A stretch of DNA of 64,000 bases from Bacillota bacterium (GTDB lineage Bacteria; Bacillota; Clostridia; DSM-8532), in the NCBI GenBank assembly GCA_023415825.1, contig JAEZJF010000013.1, positions 62,001 through 126,000 of the forward strand, read 5' to 3'. Under the pieces are notes generated by a model that was not told where the DNA came from, did not search any database, and saw only the letters and a list, made by a program, of their open reading frames with translations. Shown in pieces: positions 53,843 to 62,789 of the stretch (the first letter of the stretch is position 1; each line of letters opens with the position of its first letter). Position numbers and translations under genes: made by a program.

Positions 53843-54310
53843 ATGCAGAAAAAGGTTGTGTTCGTATGTACAGGCAATACCTGCAGAAGCCCCATGGCTA
53901 AGGCTATTTTCCAAAGCCTCATTGAAGGAAGAGAGGATTTAAAAAAAGAACTCTTGGTATCATCGGCTGGGATATATGCTTTTGAGGGTGATCCTGCGAG
54001 CCTTGAAGCTATTGAGGTTATGCAAGAAGAATTTGATACCGACTTGAGATCTCACAGGGCCAGGGTACTTGATGACAAAGATATCAGGGAAGCCTATTTG
54101 ATACTTACCATGACAGGTCAACACAGGGAGATGATTCTTGAACTCTATCCTGAGGCTGCTGATAAGGTTTATACTCTAAAAGGGTTTGCCCAGGAGGGGA
54201 AAGATGGCGATATTTCTGACCCCTATGGCCAGAATTTTGATACCTACAAGGAATGTGCTTATGAGATAGAATCGCTCCTTTTGGATATTCTGGATAAAGC
54301 GGATTGGTAG
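53843..54310 (+). CDS. ywlE: Low-molecular-weight phosphatase, YwlE-like protein-arginine phosphatase
   Basis: 155 residues. The CTGNTCRSPMA P-loop has the Cys-x5-Arg active site with Thr in the middle, which in YwlE-type enzymes selects phospho-arginine over phospho-tyrosine; the DPYGQNFDTYK segment supplies the catalytic Asp. No mcsB arginine kinase gene is in the window. The ATG is 13 bases after ywlC. LMW tyrosine phosphatase is the alternative reading. Confidence 0.85.
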   Translation: MQKKVVFVCTGNTCRSPMAKAIFQSLIEGREDLKKELLVSSAGIYAFEGDPASLEAIEVMQEEFDTDLRSHRARVLDDKDIREAYLILTMTGQHREMILELYPEAADKVYTLKGFAQEGKDGDISDPYGQNFDTYKECAYEIESLLLDILDKADW

Positions 54311-54377
54311 AAATCCATTTTGACAATCAGGAATGATTACTATAAAATCAATTTAGAAAAGAGAGGGGGAGACAGCA

Positions 54378-54830
54378 TTGACCATTGCATTAGGAAGCGA
54401 CCATGGTGGATTTAAGCTGAAAGAGAGTATTAAAGCCCATTTGACAGAGCAGGGCTATGAGATTAAGGATTTTGGAACCTATAATGAAGATTCGGTGGAT
54501 TATCCCACATTTGCTTTGAAAGCTGCGCTTTCAGTTAGTAAAGGAGAGTGCGAAAAGGGTATTCTGGTGTGTTCAACCGGTATAGGTATTTCAATAGCGG
54601 CCAACAAGGTCCGGGGCATAAGAGCGGCTTTATGCGGCGATCTCTTATCCGCAAAGCTGACACGTGAACATAACGATACCAATGTTTTGGCGCTGGGAAG
54701 CTTTGTGACAGGAGAAAAGCTGGCACACGCCATCGTTGATACATGGCTGGGAACTCCGTTTTCCAACGAGTCCAGGCATCAAAGACGCATCGACCTAGTT
54801 ACTGAGATTGAAAATCAATACTTAAAATAG
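54378..54830 (+). CDS. rpiB: Ribose-5-phosphate isomerase B
   Basis: 150 residues. ALGSDHGGFKLKESI at the N-terminus, SVDYPTFALKAAL, GILVCSTGIGISIAANKVRGIRAAL with the active-site Cys, and AREHND-like TREHNDTNVLALG are conserved. It interconverts ribose-5-phosphate and ribulose-5-phosphate. The start is a TTG at 54378 with GAGGGGGAG upstream. Confidence 0.96.
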   Translation: MTIALGSDHGGFKLKESIKAHLTEQGYEIKDFGTYNEDSVDYPTFALKAALSVSKGECEKGILVCSTGIGISIAANKVRGIRAALCGDLLSAKLTREHNDTNVLALGSFVTGEKLAHAIVDTWLGTPFSNESRHQRRIDLVTEIENQYLK

Positions 54831-54854
54831 ACAAAAGATTGGGAGGGCTTTTAA

Positions 54855-55484
54855 ATGAGCGGAGTTTTTGTTTTTGATCACCCACTTATTCAACACAAGG
54901 TTTCACTTCTTCGGGATAAAAACACAAGCAGTAAGGAATTTCGTGAGTTGGTTTCCGAGATTTCCATGCTGATGGGCTATGAGGTCACAAGGGATATTCC
55001 CCTAAAAGAGGTTGAAATCGAGACGCCTATTGGTCTTGCAAAAACCAAGATCATCTCAGGTAAGAAGCTGGCTTTCGTGCCCATATTAAGAGCGGGACTC
55101 GGCATGGTGGATGGATTTTTAAAGCTGGTTCCCATGGCCAGGGTAGGACATATAGGTCTTTATCGGGATCATGACACTTTAGAACCCGTAGAATATTACT
55201 GCAAACTGCCTGAAGACATATGTGACCGCGATGTGATTGTACTTGATCCCATGCTGGCAACCGGCGGTTCAGCCTGTGATGCCGTAAAATTCATGAAAAA
55301 CTATGGAGCCAAGAGTATTAAATTTGTATGCCTTATAGCATCAAAGCAAGGTGTGGAGCGCCTCAACCGCGAACATCCGGATGTAGGCATCTACTGTGCT
55401 GCCGTTGACGAATGCTTAAACGACATAGGCTATATTGTTCCTGGACTTGGTGACGCCGGTGATAGGCTGTTTGGAACAAAGTAA
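54855..55484 (+). CDS. upp: Uracil phosphoribosyltransferase
   Basis: 209 residues. VFDHPLIQHKVSLLRDKNTSSKEFRELV at the N-terminus, VPILRAGLGMVDG, the PRPP motif LDPMLATGGSA and the C-terminal GYIVPGLGDAGDRLFGTK are all diagnostic. It salvages uracil to UMP. It lies 25 bases after rpiB, with GGGAGGG before the ATG. Confidence 0.97.
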   Translation: MSGVFVFDHPLIQHKVSLLRDKNTSSKEFRELVSEISMLMGYEVTRDIPLKEVEIETPIGLAKTKIISGKKLAFVPILRAGLGMVDGFLKLVPMARVGHIGLYRDHDTLEPVEYYCKLPEDICDRDVIVLDPMLATGGSACDAVKFMKNYGAKSIKFVCLIASKQGVERLNREHPDVGIYCAAVDECLNDIGYIVPGLGDAGDRLFGTK

Positions 55485-55499
55485 TGGAGGGTCATTATT

Positions 55500-55952
55500 A
55501 TGCGTCCTTCATGGGATGAATATTTCATGAGTATTGTGGAACTGGTTAAAACACGCTCAACCTGTCTGAGAAGACAGGTTGGTGCCTTAATTGTTAAAGA
55601 TAAACGCATTTTAGCATCGGGCTACAACGGAGCACCTGTGGGCTGCAGGCATTGTCTGGACGTAGGCTGCATTCGTGAAGAGCTTAAAGTGCCGTCCGGT
55701 CAGCGTCATGAGATTTGCAGAGCAACACATGCCGAACAAAACGCCATTGCCCAGGCTGCTTATTCAGGCACAAGCGTTAAAGACAGTGTTCTTTATGTGA
55801 CTACCCAACCCTGCGTTCTTTGTGCGAAGCTTGCTATTAATGCAGGGATCACAAAAATTGTATTTAAAGGGGACTATCCGGATGATCTTGCTCTGGAGCT
55901 TTTAAAGGAAGCGGGAGTTAGTGTGCAGAAATATGAATCCCCCGACCTATAG
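55500..55952 (+). CDS. comEB: dCMP deaminase (ComEB family)
   Basis: 150 residues. The zinc-binding HAEQNAIAQ and PCVLCAKL motifs of the deoxycytidylate deaminase family are present, plus the GALIVKDKRILASGYNGAP signature. It forms dUMP for thymidylate synthesis. It is 16 bases after upp, so pyrimidine salvage genes are grouped. Confidence 0.94.
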   Translation: MRPSWDEYFMSIVELVKTRSTCLRRQVGALIVKDKRILASGYNGAPVGCRHCLDVGCIREELKVPSGQRHEICRATHAEQNAIAQAAYSGTSVKDSVLYVTTQPCVLCAKLAINAGITKIVFKGDYPDDLALELLKEAGVSVQKYESPDL

Positions 55953-55981
55953 GCTTTTTCTTAATTAACAGAGGTGTAAAT

Positions 55982-57208
55982 ATGATCGTCATTGAATTTC
56001 ATCATTTGGTAGCTTTTGCTATGGCCTTAATCGTGGCTTTTTTTGCCACTCCCATAGCAAGAAGGCTTGCCTTTCGTTCAGGCGCCGTTAATGTTCCAAA
56101 AGACAGTCGGCGCGTCCATAAAAAACCTATGGCCTTGATGGGTGGACTTGCTATCATCGTAGGCTTCTCACTTGCAGTGTTTTATAGCTTTGCCACTAAA
56201 GACTTCAGCGTTTTTATGTCCTATTTGTCCCAACCCAAATCCCTAGGTCTTCTAGCGGGCATTTTTATCATTATAACCCTCGGGATTGTTGACGACATCC
56301 ATCCTTTGAGAGCTAGAGTCAAATTTCCTATCCAACTTATAGCCGCCACTTGCGTGGTTGCTACCGGAACTCGAATCGTAGCCATATCAAAGCCCTTTCA
56401 GGCGTCGGTTGCGATGAACTCGAGTATGATGTTTGTCCTGGAAGATATTCTGGCCTTTGTTATCTCCATCATTTGGATTGTAGGTATGACCAATGCCATT
56501 AACCTGATTGACGGCTTGGATGGGTTGGCCGCAGGTGTTTCCGGTATTGCAGCCCTTTCCCTTTATATTGTGGCAGTTATACGCAGCCAGGACGATATTG
56601 CCATTATTGCAGTTTCCTTGGTAGGAGCCATTTTTGGATTTCTTCCCTACAATTTTAATCCCGCAAAGATATTTATGGGCGATACCGGCTCGACATTTTT
56701 AGGTTTTGTTTTAGCTGTTTTGTCTATCGAGGGAACCCTGAAATCGGTCACGGCTCTAGCCCTTGCCATACCTATTCTGGTACTGGGACTCCCTATCTTC
56801 GATACGCTTTTTGCCATCCTTAGGAGAATCATAAACGGCAGGCCCATAGGGGAGGCTGATAGAGGCCACTTGCACCACCGGTTGTTGGATATGGGCATAA
56901 GCCACCGTATGTCTGTTATCATTCTCTATATTGTAAGCGCCGGTTTGGGTCTTCTGTCCATCGCCTTGGTGGATAAAGGCCTGCTGCCTTCACTGATACT
57001 GCTTATTATCCTGGTCATGTTCGGTATAGGCGGTGCCCGCAATCTCAGAGATCTCAATGAGATTCCTGATGAGGAAAAGAGGATCAGGCATAAAGATGCC
57101 ATAGAAGCTTCAGAAATTGAGGATGCTCAGTTGGAAGCCGCTTCGGGAGACAAAAAGGATGATAATTCTCCTAAAGTGAAACATGATGCATCGGACAAAA
57201 ATAAATAG
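55982..57208 (+). CDS. tagO: Undecaprenyl-phosphate N-acetylglucosaminyl 1-phosphate transferase family
   Basis: 408 residues with about ten membrane segments. The polyprenyl-P hexosamine-1-P transferase motifs are DDIHPLRARVKFPIQ, NAINLIDGLDGLAAGVSG, FLPYNFNPAKIFMGDTGSTFLGF and HLHHRLLDMGISHR. It probably starts teichoic acid or other wall glycan synthesis by moving GlcNAc-1-P to undecaprenyl phosphate. The last ~60 residues are a charged tail. wecB follows in 10 bases. TagO and WecA are both possible names. Confidence 0.9.
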   Translation: MIVIEFHHLVAFAMALIVAFFATPIARRLAFRSGAVNVPKDSRRVHKKPMALMGGLAIIVGFSLAVFYSFATKDFSVFMSYLSQPKSLGLLAGIFIIITLGIVDDIHPLRARVKFPIQLIAATCVVATGTRIVAISKPFQASVAMNSSMMFVLEDILAFVISIIWIVGMTNAINLIDGLDGLAAGVSGIAALSLYIVAVIRSQDDIAIIAVSLVGAIFGFLPYNFNPAKIFMGDTGSTFLGFVLAVLSIEGTLKSVTALALAIPILVLGLPIFDTLFAILRRIINGRPIGEADRGHLHHRLLDMGISHRMSVIILYIVSAGLGLLSIALVDKGLLPSLILLIILVMFGIGGARNLRDLNEIPDEEKRIRHKDAIEASEIEDAQLEAASGDKKDDNSPKVKHDASDKNK

Positions 57209-57217
57209 GAGATATAC

Positions 57218-58372
57218 ATGAATCGCATAAAAGTAATAACAGTTTTCGGCACACGGCCAGAAGCCGTTAAAATGGCGCCCTTGGTCAAAGCTCTTGAAAA
57301 CTGCGAGAGCATAGATTCCAAGGTGTGTGTCACTGCTCAGCATCGCCAGATGCTTGATCAGGTTCTGGAGATTTTTCACATCCGTCCGGATTATGATCTT
57401 AATATTATGCAGGACAGGCAGACCCTTATTGATGTCACATCCCGTGCAATAGAAGGGCTTTATACTGTTTTCTCGGAAGCAAGGCCTGATATTGTTTTGG
57501 TTCATGGTGATACCACCACAACGATGGCAGCTTCTCTAGCTGCTTTTTACGCAAAAATCAAGGTGGGACATGTGGAAGCAGGCTTAAGAACTTATGACAA
57601 GTATTCTCCTTATCCCGAGGAAATGAACCGCAGACTCACAGGAGTCATAGCGGATTTGCATTTTGCCCCGACTGTTGCCAACCGTGAAAACCTTTTAAAG
57701 GAGAATGTTCCCAATGACAGCATTTATATTACGGGCAATACTGTTATTGATGCCTTGTCATCCACCGTTGTAACCGACTATTCCTTTAAAGACAGATTCT
57801 TAAAGAATTATAGCTTTGATAACAAACGGGTTATTTCGGTTACCGCCCATAGGCGCGAAAATCTGGGAGAGCCCTTTGAAAATATTTTTGCTGCTCTTCG
57901 CAGACTTGTGGAAGATCTAGCCGATATTGAAATGATCTATCCCATGCATTTGAATCCTTTGGTCAGGGAAGCTGCCTCAAGAATCCTGGGCAATCACAAA
58001 CGCATCCATCTCATTGAACCGCTGAATGTTCAGGACATGCATAATCTCATGGCTCGTTCGACTCTGGTCATGACCGATTCAGGAGGTCTTCAGGAGGAGG
58101 CGCCTTCTTTGGGAAAACCGGTTTTGGTATTAAGAAATGAAACCGAGAGGCCCGAGGCCATCAAGGCTGGTACTGTCAAGCTCGCCGGTACCGATAGAGA
58201 GACCATTTACAATGAGGCAAGACATCTTTTGGACAACGCTGCGGTTTATGAGAAAATGGCAAAAGCGGTTAACCCTTATGGGGATGGCAGAGCATCCCAG
58301 CGTATTGTTGAAGCCCTTTTGTATCATTTCGGGCTGTCCGATGTAAGGCCTAGAGAATTTTCTATGGATTGA
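57218..58372 (+). CDS. wecB: UDP-N-acetylglucosamine 2-epimerase (non-hydrolysing)
   Basis: 384 residues. FGTRPEAVKMAPLV, LVHGDTTTTMAASLAAFY, HVEAGLRTYDKYSPYPEEMNR, TAHRRENLGEPFENI and TDSGGLQEEAPSLGKPVLVLRNETERPEA are the family motifs. It makes UDP-ManNAc from UDP-GlcNAc for wall polymers. Its pairing with the tagO-like gene supports a teichoic acid or teichoic-like pathway. Confidence 0.96.
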   Translation: MNRIKVITVFGTRPEAVKMAPLVKALENCESIDSKVCVTAQHRQMLDQVLEIFHIRPDYDLNIMQDRQTLIDVTSRAIEGLYTVFSEARPDIVLVHGDTTTTMAASLAAFYAKIKVGHVEAGLRTYDKYSPYPEEMNRRLTGVIADLHFAPTVANRENLLKENVPNDSIYITGNTVIDALSSTVVTDYSFKDRFLKNYSFDNKRVISVTAHRRENLGEPFENIFAALRRLVEDLADIEMIYPMHLNPLVREAASRILGNHKRIHLIEPLNVQDMHNLMARSTLVMTDSGGLQEEAPSLGKPVLVLRNETERPEAIKAGTVKLAGTDRETIYNEARHLLDNAAVYEKMAKAVNPYGDGRASQRIVEALLYHFGLSDVRPREFSMD

Positions 58373-58390
58373 CCATATGGGGGAACACCG

Positions 58391-59344
58391 ATGGCTGATT
58401 TCTTAACCCATATTCTTTTAGCTGATGCTGTTTTGGACCGACTTGAAAGTAGGAGAATATTAGAGAGCGTTACCAAAAAACGCTCTCTTTATCATCTTGG
58501 TGCTCAAGGTCCGGATCCTCTGTTTTTTTATAACTGCTTCCCAGGTTCGGGAAAAGGGCTATTAAAAGGTCTCGGCGAAGTGATGCACAGACAGAAGACA
58601 GGCGCATTTTTACAATATGGCTTCCGAAGACTTCAAAATGTATCGTACGATAAAAACTGGATGGATCTTGCCATATACCTTTGTGGATTTATCTGCCATT
58701 TTACACTGGATCGGATGCTTCATCCCTATGTTTACTGGGCCACAGACCAATGGATATGGGGAATGGACGGAACCCCCCGAAAAGTGACTCACCAGCAGGT
58801 GGAAATGGCCTTGGATGTTATCCTCTGGAAGGAGTTAAAAAGGACTCCGGCATACAAGGTCAAAACGCGAAAGCTTGTAGATATTGGCTCTCATTGGCCT
58901 TCGGGTGTTGCTTCCTTTCTGGTCGAAGCCTTTGTTGAGCTCTATGGTATAGAAGCTGATCAAAAGGAGCTTAATAAGATATTATCAGGTTTTTATCGCG
59001 GCCATGATCTGCTCTTTGATCCGAAGGGATGGAAGAAAGCATTGATAAACTGGCTGGACAGCTTTACGGGTGGAGGTATTAAGCCCCCAAAATTCCCGTA
59101 TCCGACAGCTTGTGATGCCACCATTGATTGGGCCAACAGAAAGAAGAGAACCTGGGTGAACCCTTTCATTGAAGGTGAGACCCATACGTCTTCAGTTGAT
59201 GAACTCTTGGACGTTGTGGCAGACACAGCCGCCATCCATATTAATACCCTGTTTTCAAGAATTTTTAGAAACGAAGCCATAGAAGACCTTTTCCCCGACT
59301 TAAGCTACCTTACAGGCATTGCCTGTACTTATGAAAAGGAGTGA
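58391..59344 (+). CDS. Zinc-dependent phospholipase C-like protein
   Basis: 317 residues. The N-terminal FLTHILLADAVL, then YHLGAQGPDPLFFYN and GFICHFTLDRMLHPYVYW carry His and Asp ligands typical of the zinc-dependent phospholipase C fold often seen in clostridial genomes. There is no signal peptide, so it acts in the cytoplasm; the substrate is unknown. It lies 18 bases after wecB and 3 bases before hslO. Confidence 0.8.
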   Translation: MADFLTHILLADAVLDRLESRRILESVTKKRSLYHLGAQGPDPLFFYNCFPGSGKGLLKGLGEVMHRQKTGAFLQYGFRRLQNVSYDKNWMDLAIYLCGFICHFTLDRMLHPYVYWATDQWIWGMDGTPRKVTHQQVEMALDVILWKELKRTPAYKVKTRKLVDIGSHWPSGVASFLVEAFVELYGIEADQKELNKILSGFYRGHDLLFDPKGWKKALINWLDSFTGGGIKPPKFPYPTACDATIDWANRKKRTWVNPFIEGETHTSSVDELLDVVADTAAIHINTLFSRIFRNEAIEDLFPDLSYLTGIACTYEKE

Positions 59345-59347
59345 TCT

Positions 59348-60238
59348 TTGTCCATGCAGGACTATATAGCCAAGGCCATGGCTCATTCAGGCCAAATTCG
59401 CATTTTTGCCGCTGTCACCACAGCTACTGTAGAGAAAGCACGCATGCTTCATGAAATGAATCCCACACCGACAGTGGCCCTGGGAAGAGTTCTTACGGGA
59501 GCTGCTCTCATGAGTCAAACCTTAAAGGGTGAGGATAACACCATAACAATCCAGATTAAAGGTGATGGGCCCATAGGAGGAATTGTGGCTGTCACAGATA
59601 GCAAAGCAAACGTCCGCGGTTATGTATACAACCCATTCTTCGATGTCCCCCTAAACGATATGGGTAAATTCGATATTAAGAGCGCAGTGGGTTCGGGTTA
59701 TTTGAATGTTATCAAGGACCTCGGGCTCAAAGAGCCCTATATTGGCTATGTGGAACTTGTCTCGGGAGAAATTGCCGAGGATTTGACTTATTACTATGCT
59801 TATTCGGAGCAAACACCAACAGTTATGAATCTAGGTGTTCTTATTGGCGCCGGCGGGAAAGTCCAGGCTGCCGGTGGCTTATTTATACAGCTTCTTCCTG
59901 ATGCAGGTGAAGAGGTTATTGAAACGGTGGAGAGAAGTCTTTCCAATCTCAGGCCTATTACAACCCTTATACATGAAGGGAAAACGCCTGAAGATATCAT
60001 TAAGCTTGTAGTTCCGGATGAATCGGTGGAGATATTCGATAATTGCCCGATTGAATACCAATGCAACTGCTCCAGGGAACGTATGGAAAGAAACCTTTTA
60101 AGCCTTGGGGAACAAGATTTGATGGAAATTGCCGAAGATGAGAAGGGCGCAGAGCTCCAATGCCATTTCTGCAATAACCATTATCATTTTTCAAAGAGTG
60201 AGCTTTTAGGTCTTTTGAATTTGATACCCGGGGATTGA
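59348..60238 (+). CDS. hslO: Redox-regulated chaperone Hsp33
   Basis: 296 residues. The chaperone domain is followed by the C-terminal zinc centre made of CNC (YQCNCSRERM) and CHFC (ELQCHFCNNHYHF). Oxidation releases zinc and activates the protein. The start is the TTG at 59348 with AAGGAG 6 bases upstream; ATG 59354 is a close alternative. It follows the phospholipase-like gene by 3 bases. Confidence 0.95.
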   Translation: MSMQDYIAKAMAHSGQIRIFAAVTTATVEKARMLHEMNPTPTVALGRVLTGAALMSQTLKGEDNTITIQIKGDGPIGGIVAVTDSKANVRGYVYNPFFDVPLNDMGKFDIKSAVGSGYLNVIKDLGLKEPYIGYVELVSGEIAEDLTYYYAYSEQTPTVMNLGVLIGAGGKVQAAGGLFIQLLPDAGEEVIETVERSLSNLRPITTLIHEGKTPEDIIKLVVPDESVEIFDNCPIEYQCNCSRERMERNLLSLGEQDLMEIAEDEKGAELQCHFCNNHYHFSKSELLGLLNLIPGD

Positions 60239-60310
60239 GGGCATTAGCCGACATAAGAGAAAAAAACTCATTAAGTTTTTATACAGCAAATTATATTTTA
60301 TGGGTAAATG

Positions 60311-60341
60311 GCAACAATACTTTTGGGATTGTTGCTTTTTT
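60311..60341 (+). terminator. Terminator after hslO
   Basis: GCAACAAT (60311-60318) and ATTGTTGC (60328-60335) pair, followed by a T6 run. Confidence 0.88.
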
Positions 60342-60428
60342 AATTGTCGTTTTTGTGTAAACCCCAAATAATTGCTGAAAAAACGAGAATACTAACAGCG
60401 AAATAATTTTAAGACATGGAGGGAGAGT

Positions 60429-61217
60429 ATGAAAAGACGTATTTTAGCTGCGTCACTGGTGGTTTTCCTTGCACTGACCTTAACTGGCTTAACAGGCAGT
60501 GAAGCATTCGCAACTGACTCAGTGAAAACCTTTGAAAAAGTCAAATTCATTAGCGGTGTGGTGACAGCGAACGAATTAAATCTTCGTAATGGTCCGTCAA
60601 TGCAGAATGAGATCATTGATGTGTTCAAGAAACATAAGTGGGTTAATGTTCTTGCTGAGATTGGGGAATGGTATGCTGTTTATGACCCAGATACCGGAAG
60701 GGTTGGTTGTGTAGCCAAGGCCTATCTGACCGATGCTACCAATATGAAGAATACCACCAAAGCTCCTACGGCAACTCCACCGGCTGCGACAACACCTGCT
60801 CCTACCGGACAGGCCCCACAGAAGACCGGAGAATTATCTCAGGACGAAAAGCTCCTTCTGGACCTGATCAACAAAGAAAGAGCCAATGCGAATCTGTCGC
60901 CTCTCCAGGCTGATTCTGAGCTTATGAAAGTGGCGCGCACAAAGGCTAATGATATGTCTCAGAACAACTATTTCTCGCACTATTCACCCACCTATGGATC
61001 ACCTTTCGATATGATGAGGCAGTTTGGCATAACATTTAAAGCTGCTGCAGAAAACATCGCAGGCAACTCAACCGTGCAAGGTGCAGTGAGTTCATGGATG
61101 AAATCGGAAGGACATCGCAATAATATCATGAACGGTAATTACGATTATACGGGCATTGGAATCGCTAAAAGCAATAAATATGGAAATGTATATGTTCAGA
61201 TGTTTATCAGAAAATGA
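60429..61217 (+). CDS. Secreted CAP-domain protein with SH3-like domain
   Basis: 262 residues. A signal peptide (MKRRILAASLVVFLALTLTG, cleavage near AFA) is followed by an SH3-like domain (about residues 40-95: VVTANELNLRNGPSMQNEIIDVFKK), a Pro/Thr linker and a CAP/SCP domain (LLDLINKERANANLSPL, SHYSPTYGSPFDMMRQFG, NIAGN, WMKSEGHRNNIMN). It is likely secreted or wall-attached through the SH3-like domain; the family is common in spore-formers. GGAGGGAG precedes the ATG. Confidence 0.92.
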   Translation: MKRRILAASLVVFLALTLTGLTGSEAFATDSVKTFEKVKFISGVVTANELNLRNGPSMQNEIIDVFKKHKWVNVLAEIGEWYAVYDPDTGRVGCVAKAYLTDATNMKNTTKAPTATPPAATTPAPTGQAPQKTGELSQDEKLLLDLINKERANANLSPLQADSELMKVARTKANDMSQNNYFSHYSPTYGSPFDMMRQFGITFKAAAENIAGNSTVQGAVSSWMKSEGHRNNIMNGNYDYTGIGIAKSNKYGNVYVQMFIRK

Positions 61218-61294
61218 TAGTGCTCCTAAAAGCCAAAGTTCATGAATAATTGGGTGATGTCAGGAAATAATACAGGTTGACGGAGGTGGATATT

Positions 61295-61441
61295 ATGAAT
61301 AAGGAAAAACCGAGAAAAGAGTCAACACCTATTGACGAGTCCAGTTTTACAGATTCTTCTACCGGAATGGGCGGAAAAACGCAGCAGCAGAAGACAACTC
61401 AGAAATCCGCACAGAATAATGAATCAGAAGGCATGAAGTAA
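61295..61441 (+). CDS. Small polar protein of unknown function
   Basis: 48 codons, MNKEKPRKESTPIDESSFTD at the start, then Gln-, Lys- and Ser-rich. A strong GGAGGTGG site lies 5 bases before the ATG and the frame is clean. It has no hydrophobic segment and looks disordered. I do not recognise it. It is 77 bases after the CAP gene. Confidence 0.55.
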   Translation: MNKEKPRKESTPIDESSFTDSSTGMGGKTQQQKTTQKSAQNNESEGMK

Positions 61442-61458
61442 TAGGATGCGTGCGGCAT

Positions 61459-61524
61459 CGCACCACAAGACTCGACCGTAAGAAGAGGTGCAGATACGCA
61501 CCACAAGACTCGACCCGTAAGAAG
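61459..61524 (+). repeat. Two-copy direct repeat
   Basis: Copy 1 (61459-61485) and copy 2 (61497-61524) share CGCACCACAAGACTCGACC and GTAAGAAG; copy 2 has one extra C. They follow the small gene and precede a terminator. Confidence 0.8.
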
Positions 61525-61528
61525 GATG

Positions 61529-61558
61529 AGGGCAGGGGAAAATCCCCTGCCCTCTATT
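61529..61558 (+). terminator. Terminator after the small gene
   Basis: AGGGCAGGGGA (61529-61539) pairs with TCCCCTGCCCT (61543-61553) around AAA. The T tract that follows is short (CTATTTA). Confidence 0.75.
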
Positions 61559-61589
61559 TACAGCTATTTGAACACTCCTATAGTTGGGG

Positions 61590-61664
61590 TTATCCACAGT
61601 ATCCACAGACTTATCCACAAATAACGCCTGGTTGTGGATGATGTTTTGTGAGGTGTGTGGATAA
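61590..61664. promoter_or_regulatory. Cluster of DnaA boxes upstream of hpf
   Basis: TTATCCACA occurs exactly at 61590-61598 and 61611-61619, and as its complement at 61656-61664. Near matches (8/9) are at 61599-61607 and 61633-61641 (complement). Five boxes in 75 bases. It is not near dnaA-dnaN, so it is more likely a DnaA-binding cluster or titration site than the origin. Confidence 0.75.
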
Positions 61665-61745
61665 CTTTTACTGATTCAAAGAGGATTAATCTGGGTAATA
61701 TCAAAGTACAAACCTAAGGTTCTTAAATAGAAAGGGGTTGTTTAA

Positions 61746-62273
61746 ATGAAATACATCATTAAGGGTAAACAGGTAAGTGTCACACCGGCTATGCAGGAAA
61801 AAGCCGAGAAAAAAATCGGCAAATTCGAAAAATTCTTTAGACCGGATGCAGAAGCCATACTAACATTCAAAGTTGAGAAAGACCGGTTTATTTTTGAAGT
61901 TGCAATCCATTCAAACGGCACAATTATCCGTGCAGAAGAACGCAGCACAGATATGTATGCAGCTATGGATATGGTTGTTGAAAAGCTCGAGCGTCAGATT
62001 AGGAAGCACAAGACAAAGCTCGGTAAAAAAATCCATCAGGAAGCTATGGTACCTGAGAATTTTGACATCATTGAGGAAATCGACGAGGATAATGATTATG
62101 AAGTTGTAAAGACCAAGAGGTTTCCATTGAAGCCCATGAATGTAGAAGAAGCCATTCTGCAGATGGACCTTCTTTCCCATAGTTTCTTCGTATTCATCAA
62201 CTCGGAAACAGAAACCGTCAATGTGGTTTATAAAAGAAAAGACGGTCGCTACGGTTTAATTGAACCGGAGTAA
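61746..62273 (+). CDS. hpf: Long-form ribosome hibernation promoting factor
   Basis: 175 residues. The N-terminal domain (MKYIIKGKQVSVTPAMQEKAEKKIGKFEKFF) is the HPF/YfiA fold, and the C-terminal KRFPLKPMNVEEAILQMDLLSHSFFVFINSETETVNVVYKRKDGRYGLIEPE is the long-form dimerising tail. It makes inactive 100S ribosomes in stationary phase. AAAGGGG lies upstream of the ATG. It is directly downstream of the DnaA-box cluster. Confidence 0.96.
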   Translation: MKYIIKGKQVSVTPAMQEKAEKKIGKFEKFFRPDAEAILTFKVEKDRFIFEVAIHSNGTIIRAEERSTDMYAAMDMVVEKLERQIRKHKTKLGKKIHQEAMVPENFDIIEEIDEDNDYEVVKTKRFPLKPMNVEEAILQMDLLSHSFFVFINSETETVNVVYKRKDGRYGLIEPE

Positions 62274-62293
62274 AATAACATTGATTAGGATGG

Positions 62294-62334
62294 AAAGGCG
62301 CGAGGAGGACTTATAGCCTCCTGCGCCTTTTTTA
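62294..62334 (+). terminator. Terminator after hpf
   Basis: AAAGGCGC (62294-62301) pairs with GCGCCTTT (62323-62330), with an inner GAGG/CCTC stem, followed by T residues. Confidence 0.88.
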
Positions 62335-62425
62335 TCCAGACTATTCAAGCCGGCCCGTGCATATAAATGCTGTGAGTCATATACAGTTGTAATCAAAACC
62401 GGTGATGTGCGTGGAGAGCTTGACA

Positions 62426-62599
62426 ATGAAGAGCAAAAATAACCTGCACCTTACTATGCAGGATATAAAGGTAATTGATCGCTACTCCACAAAGTATTTG
62501 TCGGACTGTTATGATAAGTCCTACGCTTATACGGTGTCACTGGAGAGCAAAAATGAACAGCAGATCAACCGGATGAAAATCAATAAAGAAAAATATTAA
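62426..62599 (+). CDS. Small hypothetical protein
   Basis: 57 residues, MKSKNNLHLTMQDIKVIDRY at the start, polar and with several Tyr. The start at 62426 is chosen because GGAGAG lies 7 bases upstream; a GTG at 62402 would add 8 residues. No family recognised. Immediately after it a +1 frame codes for a strongly hydrophobic stretch that lacks a start codon (see findings). Confidence 0.45.
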   Translation: MKSKNNLHLTMQDIKVIDRYSTKYLSDCYDKSYAYTVSLESKNEQQINRMKINKEKY

Positions 62600-62789
62600 A
62601 ATATGTTTAGACAAGGTTTTTTTATGGTATACATTAATTATCGTACCAATGATTATCTTGTTCCTCCTTTATGATATAGCTACTGATCAGTTCATCTTAT
62701 ATGAGCTGGGGGCACGAGTTTAGGAATTATTTATACATACATAGACAGTGCCTTTTTTTGTGCTGAAAAAAAGTTAATAGATTGGAAGG

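Noticed and set aside
61590..61664. Chromosome origin oriC
   Set aside because: DnaA boxes are present but there is no dnaA, dnaN or AT-rich unwinding tract beside them.
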